Shown here: positions 12,044-23,945 of the stretch, in pieces
Position numbering within the stretch: the stretch's first letter is position 1
Layout: every line of letters starts with the position of its first letter
DNA from: Turritopsis dohrnii
Lineage: Eukaryota; Cnidaria; Hydrozoa; Anthoathecata; Oceaniidae
DNA length: 64,000 nucleotides
Assembly: GCA_027922465.2 (NCBI GenBank)
Contig: BQMF02000212.1
Span: forward strand, 186,001 to 250,000
Direction: 5' to 3'
Program-made: the position numbers and the translations under genes
The notes under the pieces: model-generated
Told to the model about the DNA's origin: nothing
The model's input: only the letters and a program-made list of their open reading frames with translations
The model's database searches: none

Positions 12044-14756
12044 GCTTTACGTATAACACATTGAGTCAAAATATGATCAAGGTCGAAAGATTTGCAAAAG
12101 ACCAAGACACGTTTAGTAAAGGTGCTATCAAAATCCTTTTCATAATAGAACACCTCGATACCGTCAATGTTCCTAATTCTGGACAGTTCAGCCTTTCTTA
12201 TTCTGAACACAATTGAAAACAGGTATAATTTTATAAATGAGTGTGTTAAGCTAACAAGATGCGATCATGCTATCGTTATGGTTAAAAGTCTGTTATTTGC
12301 GTTTGAAAGAACGAGGCAATAACAACAGTTTTGCTCGTTTATTACAGACGTAAATAACAAAGTTTTGACAACAAACTTTAATGATCGGATCTTGTTAGAT
12401 TAACTGTATGAAATTAAAAATTTCATGCCGTAAACGTGCGGACACTGAATTAGTTAAAATTTAGGATATTGAAACTTCTTTTGAATAACTATTGTTATTG
12501 GTTAATGTCTTCACATCCGCCTTTTCGTTGTCTAAAGCAACGAGAATATTTCGAAGACCTGGTTAGTAGTATGGGAGAAGAAGTCTACCACAAGGATGAT
12601 CTTTTTAAATTTAACATTGCCGCCAAAAAATTAATTATTTTGTTTGTTATTGGTAGAAACTTCTGTTGGAAAACCCTTCCTTTTTGCTTATATTTCTTTA
12701 TTATTCTTTATATTTCTTTATTATTCTTTATATTTCTTTATTATTCTTTATATTTCTTTATTATTCTTTATATTTCTTTATTATTCTTTATATTTCTTTA
12801 TTATTCTTTATAATTTTTAATCAATATTGTTTTAGGTCGAGTACGAGGATCCCTAAAAACCAAAAGCAGGGGAGAGCAAAAATTAAAAAGAGAATGCGAT
12901 TTGCTTTGATTCTGAAAGTCACGTATGAGCAGTCCAAACTCCCAAATGATAAGCTATGGATACAGCTGTGTCGGTGATACTTCTGCATTTGAATGGAGAT
13001 TTATTGATCTCTTCATGATCGATGATGTCATTGCCATATGTTACTATTTCCAAGACGTTCTGCCAGGGGGCAAACTTGTTGAAAAATCAATGCGGAGGAG
13101 TGCATTTGTTCGGTACGAAAATTTTTCTTTCACTACTATGGAAAATACATCTGCCCATTCCATCTTTAAACATGAAGCTAACGTACCTCCAAACCGTCTA
13201 GTGTCCACCTTCGTACAACAACAAGACAGCTGTGCGCATGCGTCCTTACTATGTTATGTATATTGCTTATAAGAGACGAGAATCTCTCTAAGGTTGTTTT
13301 AATAGTTCCAAAATAGCAAATGTTGGTTTCTTATCTAAATGTGCACCTAGCGCGCCACGAAACCGCCTGAGTGACAGGATTTTATATTACAGAAACCACG
13401 GGTATTTTAAATACTTTGCTCCACCACGGGTGTCCTAAAGTCAACAAGAGCCAGATGGCGCAAAACGGTAGCAGCAAAAGTACTTGCCACAAAAAATACT
13501 TAAAGTTCTTAAAAGTTCTGTAAAGGTTATTTCTTGAGATATCTTACTGGTGGAAAACAGGCATCAACGATAATGTTTAAAATTACTAACTCGTGTAAAT
13601 AGGGTCTAATCGTAACACACCACAATTTAATTAAAAGACAAAAGAATTATACATGCATGAGCTGTTTATAACGTACGTTTTTTTTATAAGAGCTTATGTA
13701 GAAAAAAAAACGCGTTTCTTCGAAAAAAAAAATGTATGTTTTGAATTATAATTTTTTGAAACCGAAAACGAATTCAAACAGATAACTGCCTTTTCTTAAC
13801 TCGATTTTTGAAAACCTTGATGTTCAAAGACAGTACAGATAGCTAACAAACGTAGAAAGTAATAAGAAAGTCTGATCTGTGCTTTACTGACACGAAAAAC
13901 ATATCTATTTTCAAGTGCGAAAGTGCATTGATTCAGTACCATAAGTAACTAAAAGTCCCAGTTTTATGTAGACTTTTTTTATTAATATCAATTCCTTTAT
14001 CACTTAAGTGCTAAAATATCAAAGAAAACGTATTTTAAATGTATGTGATGTAAAACCTTCGAAAATTCGAAAGTCTGCGTTCGTTGATTAGAATTTATAT
14101 TGAGTTTTTAGTGGGGGACTCGCAGACTCTAAATCGTAGACTAACTGCCATTTCGGCCGGAGTAGTAGTAGTAGGAGGAGTAGGAGTCCACGGGTGTTTT
14201 AATACGGTATTCGCTTTCGCTGCTACCGTAATAAACAACGTTTTTTTAAAGTTTTCGACATTTATTTATCTTCATCAGAACTACATTTTGTCTGCACATA
14301 CTTACAACGTCTATGTTTTTATAATTTTTCATAACTAATAAAGCGTATAAAACAAAACTTTAAAAATAATGACAGTTACACGCCATTTAAACCATAAGGA
14401 CGGACAGTTTTGTATATATCCAAACATTTTCTCTACGGAGGGGTGCCGATGCATCCATATATATCATATATCAAAGTATCAATAAATTGCTCGAACGTTT
14501 TTGGATACAAATGGAAACTAAAATCTGGTCATGCCAGAAACTTTTATATCTGGTAAAACATTTTCGGTGTGTTTCAGTTCTTTCTCGGAATAGAATGGAG
14601 AGAATCTTTTTGGTACGCTGCTATATATGATATATGAATTGGAATTCACAACTACAACGTGGCATACCCACAATGCACCACGTGTTTGGACTGTACTGTA
14701 CATTACAAATCGACGCAACAGGTAGTTTACGGAACAGGTAGTTCCCCGACAAAAAT
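12044..14756. other. Intergenic, no recognised gene
   Basis: A 20-bp minisatellite (TTATTCTTTATATTTCTTTA units, about 12690-12812) sits in the middle. Flanking open segments at 12520-12640 and 12840-12985 read as lysine-rich peptide but match nothing I recognise. A GTA/GGA trinucleotide run lies at about 14157-14185. Around 13445 a sequence (CAAGAGCCAGATGGCGCAAA) recurs in inverse orientation at about 21432-21455, so some of this is dispersed repeat. Confidence 0.4.
12690..12812. repeat. 20-bp minisatellite, about 6 copies
   Basis: TTATTCTTTATATTTCTTTA is repeated head to tail without divergence. The apparent Ile/Leu/Phe-rich protein across it is a by-product of the repeat. Confidence 0.9.
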
Positions 14757-14763
14757 TATAAAA
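14757..14763 (+). promoter_or_regulatory. TATA-like box upstream of the ISG12-like gene
   Basis: TATAAAA lies 79 bases before the start codon, leaving room for a short 5' leader. An imperfect palindrome GGAACaggtaGTTCC sits just upstream at 14731-14745. Confidence 0.4.
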
Positions 14764-14841
14764 CTCAAGTTGTGTGCCAGTCGCTCAGGTATTGTATTTT
14801 GCTCATCGTCAGATCTAGACTAAATCACCAAAGTTGGAAAT

Positions 14842-15869
14842 ATGGGTTTAGGTGAGTTGACATTAAACATTTTCGATGTCAAAAATTATTAATGATAATC
14901 TTTCTCAAGTTGCGTGGTTCGTTAGTTTTTACCTGTGTGTTTGAAAAGCAAGAAAAAAACATTTAGTTGAATTGTTACGAACAATGCAAGTAACATAAAA
15001 ATAGATAAGTATTTTTAATACCTATGTTGGAAACATGAAATAACTATAGTGTCGTTCGATGATTTTATTAACAAAAATTTACTTTATTATAAACAAAAAA
15101 TTTCTCAAAAAACTCTATGAGAAAATGAACGAATGGTTTTGTGACTTTATGATAAAAGATAAATTTGCGTAAGGTTCGGTTTCTGGGGAGCGTTTCTTCT
15201 TTATTTCTAGTATCATTAGCTGCTGCAGCTGCCATTGGCACAACAACAGTGGCTGTTTCGCCCGCAATTCTCGCTGCAGCTGGTTTCACAACAGCTGGTA
15301 AGAAGAAAATGATCTATTTGATCACTTGTCATAGTGCTGTAGTAAGACAGTAAGGAAGAACAGATACATATATGTACCCTTAAGGATGTTTAAGAAAAAT
15401 TTTGACACTGTCAAAGCAAAAGATGGGAAATGATAAATTAGCGGGGTTCGGAAAAGTCATGTTTCGTTTACACGAAACTATTGTAGGGAGTTATATACAA
15501 CTTAGTAGAGTGTTGTTCGTGAATTTTTTCCCTACAAAGTCATTAGAAACTTCACATCAACACTTGAAATAAACGTGCAAAGTAATGATGTTTCTTTTGA
15601 TACTAGAAAAGGCTTCAAAACTGTTCAATTAAAAAGTTACTTCAGAGAATGAGTCATGAAATAGCCTTTCTTATATTTATAGGGGTTGGTTTTCTGTTAT
15701 AGGTATTGCTGCTGGGAGTCTAGCCGCTGGCGTACAATCGGCTGTTTATGGAGGCGCTACGTGTGGTGTATTTTCTGTGCTTCAAAGTGCTGGGGCATTA
15801 GGTGTTGGAGTAACGGCTAAGGTGGCAAGTGGGGCAGCCTCAGCTGCTGTAGCAGCCATTTTGTTTTAA
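14842..15869 (+). CDS. ISG12/IFI27-like small hydrophobic protein
   Basis: Three coding exons are inferred: 14842-14851 (ATG GGT TTA G), 15211-15297 and 15703-15869. Donors are GGTGAG and GGTAAG; acceptors are TTTCTAG and GTTATAG. The spliced frame is 264 nt, 87 residues. It is almost entirely Ala/Gly/Val with two long hydrophobic stretches, SLAAAAAIGTTTVAVSPAIL and SLAAGVQSAVYGG, ending SGAASAAVAAILF. This matches the IFI6/IFI27 (ISG12) family in size and composition. Vertebrate members are membrane proteins of mitochondria or nuclear envelope linked to interferon response and apoptosis; the role in invertebrates is not settled. The first exon codes only three residues and a base, so start and exon 1 are the least certain part. 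Confidence 0.75.
15435..15645. repeat. Dispersed repeat, copy 1
   Basis: This segment of the ISG12-like gene's second intron matches 28795-29005 in the carboxypeptidase gene. Shared blocks are ACGAAACTA, TTCCCTACAAAGTCATT, GCAAAGTAATGATGTTTCTT and GGCTTCAAAA. Confidence 0.7.
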
Positions 15870-18470
15870 ATGTTTACATGAACTTGAAAAGCTATTTGTA
15901 ATTTGTAATCGAAAATTTATGAAACTCTGAGATTTGTATAAAAGAAAACCAAAAAATTCTCAGAAATGTTATGTAAGTAAACATCAATTATTTTTCATCC
16001 TAGATCCCAGGTTTCCTAATCGTTTAAGCCAAACATTTTCTATGAACTTGTCAGCAGCTTGTTCCTTATCAGACACTCATACCCAGCCGGCACATTCGCT
16101 AAAAATCTCTGCGAAGGAGTGCATTTCTATATAAATAATCAGGGGCGGATCCAGGGTTAGGCAACTTAGGCAAATGCATAACCCAAAATCAGTTAAATAA
16201 TGTTTTTCATAAAATTGTATGAAAAAGGTATTGTATTACAATAATCAGAAAATAATCGAAAATATCCAAGAGATTCCCGCATCAATCCGCCCGATCCCCT
16301 TTCTTCTTTCGCAAATTAGGATTATTCTTCGGCAAGGTGCGGCGCGCGCCATGATGTTACAAATTAATGCTTTATACAGCCTGAGTTTATAGGTATTGAT
16401 CTCTGCCCGGAAAATGACTTCTCATAGTCACATTGACAACACGGACTAGTGCCTAACGCTCACCTTAGGCGAAGAAAATTTGCCTAAGGAGCCCCGGGTT
16501 TACACACTTTAATGAATGAACTGGAAGAAAATTTGCCTAAGGAGCCATGGGTTTACACACTTTAAATGAATGAACCAGAAGAAAATTTGCCTAAGGTACA
16601 ACCATGGGTTTACACACTTTATTGAATGAATGGTCACCAAATCTGCACAAAACGACCGTGTTAGACCCAGTTCAACATGGATTCGCGAGAAAACATCGTT
16701 GCAGCTTTTGATAGCAATAATGAAGTATTAATTAAGAAATTTTGAATTCACTTAATACATCTGTTGAAAACTGACTTCAAAATCTAGGAAAAGCATTTTT
16801 TTTCGAGTTGTGTCTCTTCTTTTGCTTTTGCGAAATGAAAACATTGTGGCTGCTTTAAAGCAAGTGCTTTATTATTTTATGTAATATGAATGATTACGAT
16901 TAGCATGGATTATTAGCACCATAATTCGTTGACCATAAGTATGACGACAGTTAATTATTAGCTCAGCTATGTATATATAAGTTTGTTTGTGTCAACTGAA
17001 CCGAAGCCTATCTTTTATTGATTAATGATGTATATAGATATTTTTGGTATCTGTTTCTGTTAACCAAAAATGCATCTGTAAATGTTATGAAATTACGTTT
17101 GAATGACTGAGTTTATAATTCACAAAGTCATTGTTATTTTTCTGAGTTGTTTTGCGTAGGCAGCTGCATGGTTTTTTTAGCACCAGTATCTCTACCTGGT
17201 AACTTATTTGTACAGTCCAGCATAATTTTTCTTGGTTCGAGATGACTGTCTGGTTTTGAATTTAAGAACTTTAAAAGGATCCTGTGTCCAAAATGATATG
17301 AACCAATACGATAGAGCTCAAAAAGCCTCTTGTTAGTATAACTTACTTCCAGTTTCTGAGATATGTATTTAATTTTTGAAATCTTACATTCACTTTATGC
17401 ATATTTTATGATGTAATAGGATAGTATATAGGTTAAACTTCTCATCGCAAGTTATGATTAATACTATATCTTCTTAATTTACTATAGAAAGAATAGTTAT
17501 ATCACCCCGATGATGTTTACAATTATATACAGTATTTTTTTATCAATCTTATTCTCCTTGTTTGTTCTTGTTTATTTGAAATCTAGAATGACCAATTGTG
17601 GTGCTAAATCCGTTTAGCTGTGTTTTTACGTTTGCATTGACGAATTTTGCAACATTATAATTAAAGTTAGCGGTAAGAGGAACAGGCACTCTATACTTGT
17701 TAAAAATCACTATAGTAATTTTCAACAATAATGCAATTCTCAATGAGTAGTAAATAATATGGCAATAAAAGTCTAACGTCAAAGTGTTTTAACCTGAAGG
17801 TTTGTCTCAACATTTATAAGAAGGACTGTTAGGGCTTGCTTTCGCTTTAATAAGTTGAAATGAATAATCATTTTTTTTGAATATCATTTTTTCAATGCAA
17901 TAATTAGAGATGGTTTACGTACCACTTCTTACTGAATAAATTATCTGTTGTTTATGTTATACTTATTTGCTTTTAGATCAAACACTGCAAATAAAATATA
18001 GTATTAAGCAAAATAATTTTCATGTCCATCTAATAATAATGTTATGATAGTATTGCAATCTTTTTCGTGCCATAAAGTTTTTGTTTGCCCTGTAATACAT
18101 CATCGCACTGATGCGATCATCATGTTGTTACTTCTTTTTGCGAATACAAACAACTCTCAAGAGTGTGGTAGATATATCCATGTATATCTTTATAATGACA
18201 GATATTTTCATTGTTATCCTAGTGCAAAGATGTTCCGAGGAGAGGTTAGAAATGTTTCATATGAATATTTCGTCTGCAATAGCAATCAACAACTCTAAAA
18301 TAAGACCTAGAAAAAATAATTCTATCGCCAATGAAATTTTCCATCTTCTTACTCGCAAGTTTATTTTCTTCTCCTCGATAAGTCTGTTTTTTAAATAAGT
18401 AAGTATTTGAATAATCGAGAGTAACTCAAACTCTATTGTTTTTAAGCCGGCCAATGCCTAGGAGAAATAA
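15870..18470. other. Intergenic repeats, no recognised gene
   Basis: At 16141 the sequence CAGGGGCGGATCCAGG looks like a hAT-type terminus, but I find no partner end. At 16465-16630 a unit of about 56 bp (GAAGAAAATTTGCCTAAGG ... GGGTTTACACACTTT) occurs three times. A short piece at about 16085-16135 resembles the roughly 100-bp dispersed family seen at 23455 and elsewhere. From 16650 to 18470 I see only AT-rich DNA. Confidence 0.4.
16465..16630. repeat. Tandem repeat of about 56 bp, three copies
   Basis: Each unit has AGAAAATTTGCCTAAGG followed by GGGTTTACACACTTTA and ATGAATGAA. Copies differ by small substitutions and indels. Confidence 0.8.
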
Positions 18471-19226
18471 AGGCTGGTTTCCATACAGCAACATTTTGCG
18501 CTATAGCTCAAAAAGCTCCAGAGATTTTTGCGCACGAACGGAACTCATTTCCATTTGCAGCATAGAGCGCGTAAAATATGAAAAAGTCAAAACAAATATG
18601 GCGAATATTTATAGAAGATTGTTTTTGCTGAAAAATTTGAAATTAGCAGTTTTAATTATGTTATGGCGTCGCCGTGTAGACAACGGGAAAAACTTACAAT
18701 CAAAACTAAACGAATGTGGATTAGAAAATTGTTTTTAGAAAGAAAATCAAAAGGATTATTCCATGTTCTAGTAAAAGATTTGATGTTATTTGATCATGAG
18801 TATTTTTCAAATCGTTTCGAATGACTCCTGCTAGATTTGAGCAGGTCCTAAATTGCATAGCACCGTACATCACCAAATCATCTAAATTGCTTTTCATCAT
18901 TTTGAGTTTCTACCTGATTGGCAGCCTTTTTTTGGTTATAGAATCTCAACAGAGAAGAAAATCTGTTTTCATTGGCAGCCATCTTGAGTATTTTTAAAAA
19001 TATACAGCGTGGGGATGATGTAATTATTATCTGATTCTCAAATCTGATTGGCTCATTTTCTGTGGCGACAAAAATCGCGTAGAAAAAGTAGAATGAATTC
19101 AACTTTTGAAAAAAGCTTCTGAGCTTAAAAATATCTCTGAGTCAGCAGTAATTTTTGTTTAGTGCGCATGAATCTCTGGAGCTTTTTGAGCTATAGCGCA
19201 AAATGTTACTGTGTGGAAACCAGCCT
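18471..19226. mobile_element. TIR element of 756 bp with TAA target duplication
   Basis: The ends AGGCTGGTTTCCATACAGCA and (complement) TGTGTGGAAACCAGCCT begin inverted repeats of about 65 bp that include TTTTGCGCTATAGCTCAAAA and AGCTCCAGAGAT. TAA lies just outside each end (18468-18470, 19227-19229). No protein domain is visible inside, so I take it as non-autonomous; the TWA duplication suggests a PIF/Harbinger relation. Confidence 0.8.
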
Positions 19227-19229
19227 TAA

Positions 19230-19550
19230 GATTCTTTCTCCGGCGTCTGAAGTGGTTCGGGAAACTAATGAATATGGCAGAAGATGTACCAGCCAAAAAA
19301 GCACTGCGGTATGGGCTATCGCCGTATTCGAGAACACCCGGAAAGCCCAAAACGACGTGGATATCCAAGATCAAGGAAGACCTGAAGAAAATGAACTTTT
19401 CGTGGACAGATGCAGAACGTCTAGCCAAAGAAAATACAAACGAATGGAACAAAATTTATAAAAAACAACATCTAATATCTTATTATCTTTTTATACGTTT
19501 AGGTAATGCAGATTATTGTTTACGAATAAACCTAATGAATGAATGAATGT
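19230..19550 (+). mobile_element. 5'-truncated non-LTR retrotransposon end
   Basis: The frame reads LRRLKWFGKLMNMAED, PGKPKTTWISKIKEDLKK and FSWTDAERLAKENTNEW, typical of the C-terminal tail of reverse transcriptases in RTE/L2-like non-LTR elements. The 3' end has a (TGAA)n tail at about 19534-19548. Only the last 80 or so residues remain. The left border coincides with the TIR element ending at 19226. Confidence 0.75.
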
Positions 19551-20900
19551 TGCAAGTGCTGATGCTGCTTGTATTGTTGTTGACGAAGAGTGATAAATAA
19601 ATCCTTAGATGTTCAACAACATCTTTCCTTTTTCAACCCCCTTTTTCATTTTCCAAACATTTTGTAAAGACGAGATTTCCATTTATATGCAAAGCAAAGT
19701 GAAAAATCAGTTCTTTACGGGTGAAAAATTTCAAAAATTTTGCGGAGTAAATTTTTGCGTATGGAAAATTTTGCGGAATTTATTTTTGCGGATTTGAGCA
19801 AAATAAATACTCTCACTTTGAGATGAAAACAATTCATTCCCGTGTTATTATGTTCAACTAAAAACCATGTTTTTCTCAATATTTTAAATTTTCATTCGGA
19901 AAAAAACTATTTTCTCAATAGTTTTTGCCGAATAAGCGCCAAACTTCAGTTTTGCACCTGAGCGCTTAATCGGAACCTGGGGGGCGCTTATTACAAATAA
20001 ACCTAAACCTGGGCGCTTAATCGGACAGGGCGCTTTATTGAGTCCTGGGCGCTCAACCTGTCATACATAGTATTTGTATGTATTTTGTATCGCGTATATT
20101 AGTTTCGTAATGCTGATATCGTACACCGTACGTTTCTTGTTGTTGAATTGGAAGGATTTCAATCGATGATTTCTTTCGCTCGCGAGTAGCTTTATTGTTT
20201 TTTTGTTTTTTGTTGTTGTTTAAAGAAAAATCTGTACGAAATGTAAATGTTTCAAATCCTTAGATTAATCGAAATCTTATTGTTTTCAAGTGGACAAAGT
20301 TTCCCAGGAAACAAAATAAACCCATTCCTCCTTTCACACTTTTTGTAGTGATGTATTATGGATGTACAAATTTTTCGACAGTATATATTAAAGTACCTTA
20401 TCGGGGATAGTTTCGTTGCCGATAAGGGATAAGGGATAAGCTCGGCTATAAGTGAGGCGTTTAAGGGCGGCGTTTATCAGAGGGCGGTGTTTATTAGAGG
20501 CGGTGTTTATTAGTCACATAAATAATCATATTTTGATGATGGACGACTAATACTAGCACTGTTTTGACTTAGACTAATTCATTTTCTTTGGGTTTGTTAG
20601 AACACGATTTAATTTTTTCCATACCCAAATCGTCATAGAGGCACTGTGATGAAAAGCATTTTCATTAAAATATTCATTGTATATTTCTATAAAAATTTAC
20701 TCCTTCGCAGTGTTTTTAACGACTTCGTCTTTCATTGTGTGTTGTAGTTTCTATAATGAAGGAATATATTCTCGCGTATGGAGCGTTAACCCATCGCAAT
20801 TGACACTCCTGTCAAATCTACAAACTTTCAATCTAAATCCTATTTTCTTCAACCCCCTACTATGAAATTCCTAAGGATTAAAATTGTTTTCGGTTTTTCA
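19551..20900. other. Intergenic, short tandem motifs
   Basis: A TTTTGCGGA-rich stretch (19735-19800), a GGGCGCTTAATCGGA-type tandem (19960-20060) and a GGGCGGTGTTTATTAG-type tandem (20455-20515) are visible. A copy of the roughly 100-bp dispersed family lies at about 20640-20725. I see no gene. Confidence 0.45.
20640..20725 (+). repeat. About 100-bp dispersed family, diverged copy
   Basis: It contains CACTGTGATGAAAAGCATTT, GTATATTTCTATAAAAATTT and ACTCCTTCGCAGTG, matching the family order with more substitutions. Confidence 0.55.
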
Positions 20901-22635
20901 TTGTTGGTCAGCGCCGTGAGGTAGCTGATCTTTCATTTACCCGTGTCTGTCAGTCAGTGTGTAATGCTGCAGTACTTTACGCCCGCTTTAACGCCCATCA
21001 TTGGTAACTTTCAATTTTACAGTACAAACTCGGAAAGTTTAAAGCACGACATTTATTTTTGGAAAAAGAATCGCCAGTTTGTAACAATTTAAGTATACTA
21101 CAATACAAACAGGGTTCACTTCACTTAAATGAATAAATAAATTATTCATTTCAATGCGCCTTTTCCCACCCTTAATTTTGATGTAGTGCATTCTGGGAGC
21201 GAAGGCTAAAACTTCTTGTCAACAAGGAGCAAGAATCAGTCGAATTAGTCTTTTGCAGATAATATGAAAACAACATTACTTGAAGCATATTGAATCGAGA
21301 CGTTTACAACTACGTATCCCATGTATTTTACAGGAGACAAATTTATCAAGGAGAAAGAAAAAGTCAGGCAAGTTGCATAGATTATTTATTATATGTAAGT
21401 TGTGCAAATTATGTTTTCCTTTTTTTCCGTTTTGCGCTATCTGGCTCTTGTAATAGTTACAAAATATAATAAGAATTATTTCAGATATTTTTTAACCAGA
21501 TAAGAAGAAAAATTGTCTGATGAATTTCCATGAATGAAAATTCATTTTTCCTTATTACGGATGGTAAATTTAAAATTAGGGTTTGATTGACGATTTTTGA
21601 CTCACTCCTCTACCCACAGCCTAAATAAAGATATTCAGCAATTATTTTCCTTTCAAGTATAATGGTACTTCGAGTATTTCAAGTTAAAATTATGAATCTG
21701 TATGCAAGTTTCTTTAAGGTCAGCATTTTGTTAAATGGGCATTTATTGGTAATTTGTGCAGTTATATAACTGTTAATACTTTTATTTTTAGTAATCAGCA
21801 ACTGCTTGGCACTAGATCTTCACTGAATTGGTAGAAACGAAAATCCACTTGCATGATTAACCAAGCACGTAAGGTTGTAAGCACGTGAAGCTGGAAAGTC
21901 CAATTAGTAACTGAAAGTTGAAGTTGAAATAAAATTGATTAAAGTAACAAAGTTGTTGTAGTTGTTTTCTTGCCCGTATGATTTCTGTTAATGCATAACG
22001 TATAACCATATGGTTCCTATGCTGCCGGAAAAATCTTTCGGCTAATAAGGAGAAGGATTTAATTGTCTTGGAAACGCAGGGAGATCTTCTATTAAGACGT
22101 TTACCGATTACTTATTCTTAGCTTCCATGTTTTTAATGAATTTGTCCTTGACCTTCTAACTAAGATGACTTCGGTTCAATGAATTTATTGGAAAACAATA
22201 TGCGCATGTAATACGTTATGATCGATTTGTCATTCGGCTCCTAAGAATTTGGGGTTTTAGTCTTGATGGCATATAGATCGGCTATCAATGTTAGAGAAAA
22301 TAATCTGTATGTAAGGTCAGGTTTCTCCGGTTATCATTCATTCGACATCTGGCCTATTCCATACTACTGTGGAACACGGCATCATCACGGGCAATTTAAA
22401 TTTTTTGCATTGTGAAAATATTTGGGAGTCCTTTCATCATAGTGGATTTTACGCCCCCCTGATTAGGCGAGTGAATTTGCTTTTTCGATTCACATGTCCA
22501 CCAACCCTTATGGGTTTTCCACATAACTAATCAAGCTGTATTTTAGAAATGCAGGTTTCTTTGTCGCAAGCTGTATTCGTGTGATATTTTAAACATCCAA
22601 TTTGCGCTGACCTTAAGGCCTGTGGGCCTCTTGTT
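20901..22635. mobile_element. 1.7-kb repeat family, copy 1
   Basis: The left end TTGTTGGTCAGCGCCGTGAG and the right end GCGCTGACCTTAAGGCC...CTTGTT carry an inverted GGTCAGCGC core. A second copy with the same ends and internal order is at 31982-36976. Shared internal blocks include GTGCATTCTGGGAGCGAA, AAAAGTCAGGCAAGTTGCATAGATT, CAGCAACTGCTTGGCA and AAGCTGGAAAGTCCAA. I see no coding domain. It is probably a non-autonomous DNA element or a retroposed transcript. Confidence 0.65.
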
Positions 22636-23945
22636 TACTTTCGTTTTCCACTCTTCTTACGTTATCTTTTGGATTTTATTCCGTCCTTTTAAAGTTTCGC
22701 TTTTGCTGTCATATTTCAAAACTAATTGGATCTCTAATTCAACCTTCAAGTCAAGTGTATTGTATATATCGGCACAAATTAGCTCATACGATGGAGTGCA
22801 AGGTAATGAATTGTTACTGATGGTGATTGCTGTAGCTGTTGCAGCTACAGTGTGTTTCAAAAAATTGGCAACAAAAATTTCCATCGCATTTTTGAAGAAA
22901 GTATCCAATTCATTTTTATAACTTTTATATCGATGGAATCCTTATTTTTTTGGTCTTTCTCGTGATGTAGTTTTTGTAGGAAATGAAAAAGTAGAAAAAG
23001 TAGAAATGAAAAAGCTGCGTTTGTTTCTCCTTTCTTCTTTCTCAAGTAGTAAGGGGGTGTTTATATGCAATCGAGCTGGCCCGGCTAAACGGGCTGGCTC
23101 GCTTAGTCGAGACAATTTCAGCTCGCCTTTATATGGAAGCGGGCTAAATAGACAAATAAAATTTGTATTTAGTGTCTCCTTTTTTCAATGAACCTGGAAT
23201 GTTTTTGGAATTTTTTCTCAAAGACAGAGGAAGATAGGGAACAAGAACTTTTTTATTATCATTTTTATTATTATTTTTTCTCTGTAGGTGCTGGAATCTC
23301 TGAAAGATGTTAAAAAAGGAATACCAAAAAAAGAAGAGAATACCAATTCAAAATGTTACCCTCTAACTGGTTTTCCCATGAAAAAAAAAATTGTTAACAC
23401 AAAATTTCACAGTTCATGTTGCGTAATGAGCAGCTGAATATATTCATTCGCACTGCTCAGTGGGCAAAACCGTAAAAAATCAATGTGATGAAGAGCATTT
23501 TTATTGAGATAGTGTGTATATTTCTTTAGAAATGCACTCCTACGCAGAAATTTTTCAACAAAATTTTGATAACTCGTTAATCATGCGCATTTGAGTCAAA
23601 TGTTCGAAATGGCGTTTCAAACAGTTTTTTGAATGAAATTTCGAACAGCTGCTGTTTGTTTACATCTGTGCACTTAAATAACAACTGTACTGTAAGACAG
23701 CCAAAACTGTTTTGGGTGAGTTTCATGTAAACTGTTATTAATTAGCATTTACAATTCATCTAATGGAATGCTAATGAATTCGACATTAATTTGGACTTAT
23801 TAAAAATTAATCTTACACAAAAGGGGAAGGCACATAGCAGTAATCTGAAGCATGGTTTTAGTATTGGAATATCCATAGATGGAGTTGATATTAACCTTGT
23901 AGAAAGTCTAAGTTCGAACGTTTTGTTTTTTAATTCCTCCTTAAA
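22636..23945. other. Intergenic upstream of the carboxypeptidase gene
   Basis: A diverged relative of the Harbinger MITE occurs near 23050-23150 (GAGCTGGCCCGGCTAAACGG). A copy of the roughly 100-bp dispersed family lies at about 23455-23575. No exon is recognisable and no convincing TATA box precedes the start at 23946. Confidence 0.45.
23455..23575 (+). repeat. About 100-bp dispersed family, intergenic copy
   Basis: It shows CTCAGTGGGCAAAACCG, GTGATGAAGAGCATTTTTAT, AGTGTGTATATTTCT and GAAATGCACTCCTACGCAGA in the same order as the copies at 28060 and 58678. Confidence 0.7.

Noticed and set aside
12469..12977. Ile/Leu/Phe-rich repeated open frames
   Set aside because: They are produced by the 20-bp TTATTCTTTA minisatellite; flanking peptide has no recognisable domain.
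13800..13860. Exon end similar to positions 1-60
   Set aside because: A short shared stretch (CCTTGATG...CAAAGACAGT) without splice signals or a domain is too little to call a paralogous exon.
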